Source: JBGTKH01 sp041744735
GTDB lineage: Bacteria > Planctomycetota > Planctomycetia > Pirellulales > Pirellulaceae
Assembly: GCA_041744735.1 (NCBI GenBank)
Contig: JBGTKH010000059.1
Span: 1 to 5,608 of the forward strand
Length of the DNA: 5,608 nt
Direction: 5' to 3'
The position numbers and the translations under genes are program-made. A model generated the notes under the pieces. The model saw only the letters and a list, made by a program, of their open reading frames with translations. It had not been told where the DNA came from and did no database searches. Shown here piece by piece: positions 4,856-5,608 of this stretch (within the stretch, counting starts at the first letter, position 1; each line of letters starts with the position of its first letter).

Positions 4856-5551
4856 ATGCCCGTTGAATTGATCTGTAAAGGTTGCGCACAAAAGCTGCGC
4901 GTGGCGGAGTCGGATGCGGGCAAGACGGCCCGCTGCCCCAAGTGCCGAACCGTGTTCACGGTGCCGGCGGCAAGTGAATCGCGCTGGAATTCAACCGGCG
5001 AGAGCAATATCGCCGCGCCGCCGGATCAATGGTATTTGAAAACCGACGACGGCCGTTCGTACGGGCCGGTCACCAAAGCCGTGCTCGACTCATGGGTTGC
5101 CGAAGGCCGCGTGACCGAGCAATCGCAGTTGCGCCGGGAAAACGATTCGCAATGGCAATCCGCCCCTCAGGTCTATCCGCAACTGCGCACGTCCGGCCCG
5201 CGCATGCCGGCGCAGAACCCGTTCGCCGACAATGCCGGTGGCTATCAATCCAATCCGTATCTCTCGCCCGGCACCGCACAGGGTTATGGATCGGCTGGAT
5301 ACGGTCCCACGCGCTACGTGCAGCCGCATCGGGGCGGATTGGTGCTGGCCCTGGCGTTGCTGGGAATCTTCTTCTGTTCGCCGCTGTCCATCGCCGCGTG
5401 GATCATGGGTGCTATGGACCTGCGCGAAATCCGCGCGGGCCGGATGGATCGCGGCGGTTACGGCTTGACGATGGCCGGGATGGTTATCGGAATCATCTGG
5501 ACCGCGCTGATGGGGCTGTTCTTCGCGGCTGCAATACTTGGAAATCTGTAG
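4856..5551 (+). CDS. Zinc-ribbon / GYF-like / two-helix membrane protein (paralogue 2)
   Basis: Tandem paralogue of the preceding gene, again exactly 231 residues. Cys7, Cys10, Cys27 and Cys30 are at identical positions. The GYF_2-like domain is at 58-110 (QWYLKTDDGRSYGPVTKAVLDSWVAEGRVT, then WQSAPQVYPQLR). The linker (111-153) is longer and rich in Tyr, Gly, Asn and Pro, with NPYLSPG and GYGSAGYGP segments, so probably disordered. Membrane helices are near 161-185 and 206-228, separated by GAMDLREIRAGRMDRGGYGLTMAG, which closely matches the loop of copy 1. ATG 4856 follows the upstream TAG by 4 bp with no clear ribosome site, so translation is probably coupled. Stop TAG 5549-5551. The ribbon, GYF and helix-loop-helix parts are conserved between the copies while the linkers have diverged. 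Function unknown. Confidence 0.88.
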   Translation: MPVELICKGCAQKLRVAESDAGKTARCPKCRTVFTVPAASESRWNSTGESNIAAPPDQWYLKTDDGRSYGPVTKAVLDSWVAEGRVTEQSQLRRENDSQWQSAPQVYPQLRTSGPRMPAQNPFADNAGGYQSNPYLSPGTAQGYGSAGYGPTRYVQPHRGGLVLALALLGIFFCSPLSIAAWIMGAMDLREIRAGRMDRGGYGLTMAGMVIGIIWTALMGLFFAAAILGNL

Positions 5552-5564
5552 CAGCCAGGAAACG

Positions 5565-5570
5565 AAAGGA
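5565..5570 (+). promoter_or_regulatory. Probable ribosome binding site for nfo
   Basis: AAAGGA lies 9 nt before the GTG at 5580, a normal Shine-Dalgarno spacing, and supports that GTG as a start. Confidence 0.5.
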
Positions 5571-5579
5571 CATCGCCGC

Positions 5580-5608
5580 GTGCCCATTCTCGGTGCTCAC
5601 ATGTCGAT
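5580..5608 (+). CDS. nfo: Probable endonuclease IV (deoxyribonuclease IV), N-terminus only, cut by window edge
   Basis: Starting at GTG 5580 the reading is MPILGAHMS, after which the window ends. This matches the beginning of endonuclease IV proteins, whose first strand carries GAHxS. Nfo cuts DNA at abasic sites in base-excision repair and folds as a zinc-dependent TIM barrel. A good ribosome site (AAAGGA) precedes it, 28 bp after the stop of the second zinc-ribbon gene, so it may be co-transcribed. With only nine residues visible, the call rests on the GAHMS motif and the start context. Confidence 0.55.

Noticed and set aside
4335..4871. 178-residue plus-strand frame within the first zinc-ribbon gene
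   Set aside because: Shadow frame; the annotated frame is supported by its paralogue of identical length.

Overview
This window looks like a chromosomal segment of a planctomycete, probably of the Pirellulales type. That placement is an inference from the GC-rich core genes, the hisE-hisG pairing, the zinc-ribbon/GYF-like membrane proteins, a conserved membrane-anchored hypothetical protein paired with a DinB-like gene, and small hairpin repeats between genes. It was made by recall, without any database search.

Layout. (1) Positions 1-756, plus strand: C-terminal part of a DUF2326-type coiled-coil ABC ATPase, of the kind found in ABC-three-component (ABC-3C) conflict/defence systems, cut by the left edge. 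(2) Positions 815-1823, minus strand: hisE (intact) followed by hisG, the enzymes of steps 2 and 1 of histidine synthesis. The hisG copy is broken: it lacks an internal block of roughly 70-80 codons and the two halves are in different frames. (3) Positions 1824-2093: repeat-rich gap with three copies of a strong GC hairpin and one copy of a second repeat family. (4) Positions 2094-3047, plus strand: intact miaA (tRNA dimethylallyltransferase). (5) Positions 3048-3092: convergent gap with a second copy of the GTAGCC repeat. (6) Positions 3093-3912, minus strand: a membrane-anchored conserved hypothetical protein directly abutting a DinB-like gene that also lacks an internal block and changes frame. 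(7) Positions 3913-4155: divergent intergenic region. (8) Positions 4156-5551, plus strand: two tandem paralogues, each 231 residues, with a CxxC...CxxC ribbon, a GYF-like domain, a low-complexity linker and two membrane helices. (9) Positions 5580-5608: probable first codons of nfo (endonuclease IV), cut by the right edge.

The most notable points are the edge of a possible ABC-3C defence cassette next to housekeeping genes, two separate genes with the same kind of internal loss plus frame change (real decay or an assembly fault), the hairpin repeats including one with a paired base change that keeps the stem, and the tandem zinc-ribbon/GYF/two-helix pair of unknown function.
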